Below, piece after piece: positions 34,297-35,200 of a stretch of DNA of 35,200 bases; the first letter of the stretch is position 1, and each line of letters begins with the position of its first letter. The stretch covers positions 1 through 35,200 of the forward strand of contig NZ_NULG01000139.1 in assembly GCF_002577195.1 (NCBI RefSeq). The letters are read 5' to 3'. The translations under genes were made by a program, and so were the position numbers. A model generated the notes under the pieces. The model saw only the letters and a list, made by a program, of their open reading frames with translations, was not told the origin of the DNA and searched no databases. Source of the DNA: Bacillus sp. AFS041924. GTDB lineage: Bacteria > Bacillota > Bacilli > Bacillales > Bacillaceae_G.

Positions 34297-35200
34297 TCAT
34301 TTCACCTCCTGAATTATTTTAAATTAAAGTATCTTGAATCTGAGATAATTATAATATGTAGATGCCTTACTGTCAATAATAAAATTTTTTTTACGATACA
34401 ATTTAGTTTTAGTACTTATTTTACTTATAAAATTATTTAATATTACAAGTTCTTAATATAGTTCCCCTTATCTAATGATATTGTTCAAGAGTATATAGAC
34501 TTTAATTTATTATTCAAATTAGTTAATGGAAAGGGATAGTATGATAATGAGATTATTACTTTAAACAATGAAATTGATAATTTATCATATTTTCCTCATT
34601 CTAGTTCTCCCCTATCACTGAGTATAACCGTTACATCAACATTACCAAGAGATTTGGCTGTTAGTGGAAAATTACTTTTTTTAGTGATTGTTTTTTTCAA
34701 GATTTAAAATGATCAAGGCGGGAGATCTAACAAGAGGTATCACAAACAGCGTGCCAATTTTATAGCACGCTGATTAATAGGAGCATTTGATAATACTTAA
34801 ACTGTAAAAAACCTTCTTTTTAAAAGGTCTTTCTTACATTGGAATTTTAGTTACTACTAGAAAACATCCAATCCTCCACTATAAATCAAGTACTATTCCT
34901 AAAGTAGTAATGGTTGGAATAGCTTGTGGATTTCGACATCCTCATTTGATATTCAAACATAAATCCCCTAAATAGGGGATTTATACAAAGTGTTGAAATA
35001 TAAAGTTGTCAATATTGGAAATATACAATAGGTGAATTTTATTTATGATAAAGTGATATTAATGTTCTTTAATGCTAAAATGTTTGTTGAAAATAAAAAT
35101 ACCAACAAATTTTTATATCTATTTTAAAGGGTTACATTAGATTACTTTTTGTTAGAGAAAAAATAACATGTACTGATCGAAAATGGAGAACAAACTGATT
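34297..35200. other. Gene-free end region with several hairpins
   Basis: I see no supportable gene. Hairpins are CAGCGTGC/GCACGCTG (34747-34772), AAACCTT/AAGGT with an A/T-rich loop (about 34809-34828), and a perfect 12-bp palindrome ATAAATCCCCTA / TAGGGGATTTAT around two bases (34959-34984). A minus-strand frame at about 34597-34670 reads LGNVDVTVILSDRGELE but has no start and no family I recognise. Confidence 0.5.
34330..34347 (-). promoter_or_regulatory. MhqR-type operator before the MarR gene
   Basis: TATCTTGAATCTGAGATA: arms TATCT/AGATA, 8-bp spacer, 34-51 bases upstream of the start. It is the third copy of the motif in the window. Confidence 0.72.

Overview
The window is an AT-rich chromosomal segment of a spore-forming Firmicute, most likely a member of the Bacillaceae (Bacillus/Gottfriedia-like). 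This rests on Shine-Dalgarno sites of the AGGAGG type, frequent TTG and GTG starts, a complete gerK-type spore germination operon, a yeaC-yeaD-yebA-like operon, a YdhK-like lipoprotein and a class II fumarase. No rRNA, tRNA, CRISPR-Cas or intact mobile element is seen.

Layout. 0.3-3.3 kb is a decay zone. It holds a tyrosine recombinase broken by two frameshifts and a lost catalytic Arg, a C-terminal relic of a type I restriction HsdR subunit, a relic with two Asp-boxes, an intact aldo/keto reductase, and a broken AraC-type regulator. 3.4-7.8 kb is a tightly overlapping MoxR ATPase / DUF58 / transglutaminase operon. 7.8-8.6 kb is gene-free. 8.6-11.6 kb holds a YdhK-like lipoprotein and a divergent OmpR-type two-component pair. 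The pair has a symmetric array of four TGCAGA sites upstream, and its kinase has lost the G1-box Asp. 11.7-17.9 kb carries a M23 peptidase fragment, a VOC protein, an FHA/winged-helix regulator, a secreted coiled-coil M23 peptidase, several small proteins, and a secreted-protein relic broken by a 5-bp duplication.

17.9-25.5 kb is the most interesting part, a nitrate-respiration or nitrate-detoxification island. A NarK/NasA-type transporter with a C-terminal PAS domain lies behind a perfect Fnr-type palindrome. It converges on a six-gene operon: a NarI/DsrM-like membrane cytochrome b with Cys pairs, a NasC/NarB-type molybdopterin nitrate reductase without an export signal, a four-cluster ferredoxin subunit, a Tat-type Rieske protein, a small membrane protein and a group I truncated hemoglobin. 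A Mrp-type Fe-S ATPase is divergent. My inference is that electrons pass from quinol through Rieske and cytochrome b to the Fe-S subunit and then to the Mo subunit in the cytoplasm. Nitrate would be imported by the PAS-regulated transporter, and by-product NO handled by the hemoglobin.

25.6-27 kb has two small proteins around an array of eight 51-52 bp hairpin-forming repeats. 27-30.8 kb is the germinant receptor operon in A-C-B order, followed upstream by fumC. 32.9-34.3 kb is a tandem duplication of a DoxX gene beside a MarR regulator. All three genes carry a TATCT-N8-AGATA operator that matches the MhqR quinone-stress box of B. subtilis as I remember it. The last 0.9 kb has hairpins but no recognisable gene.
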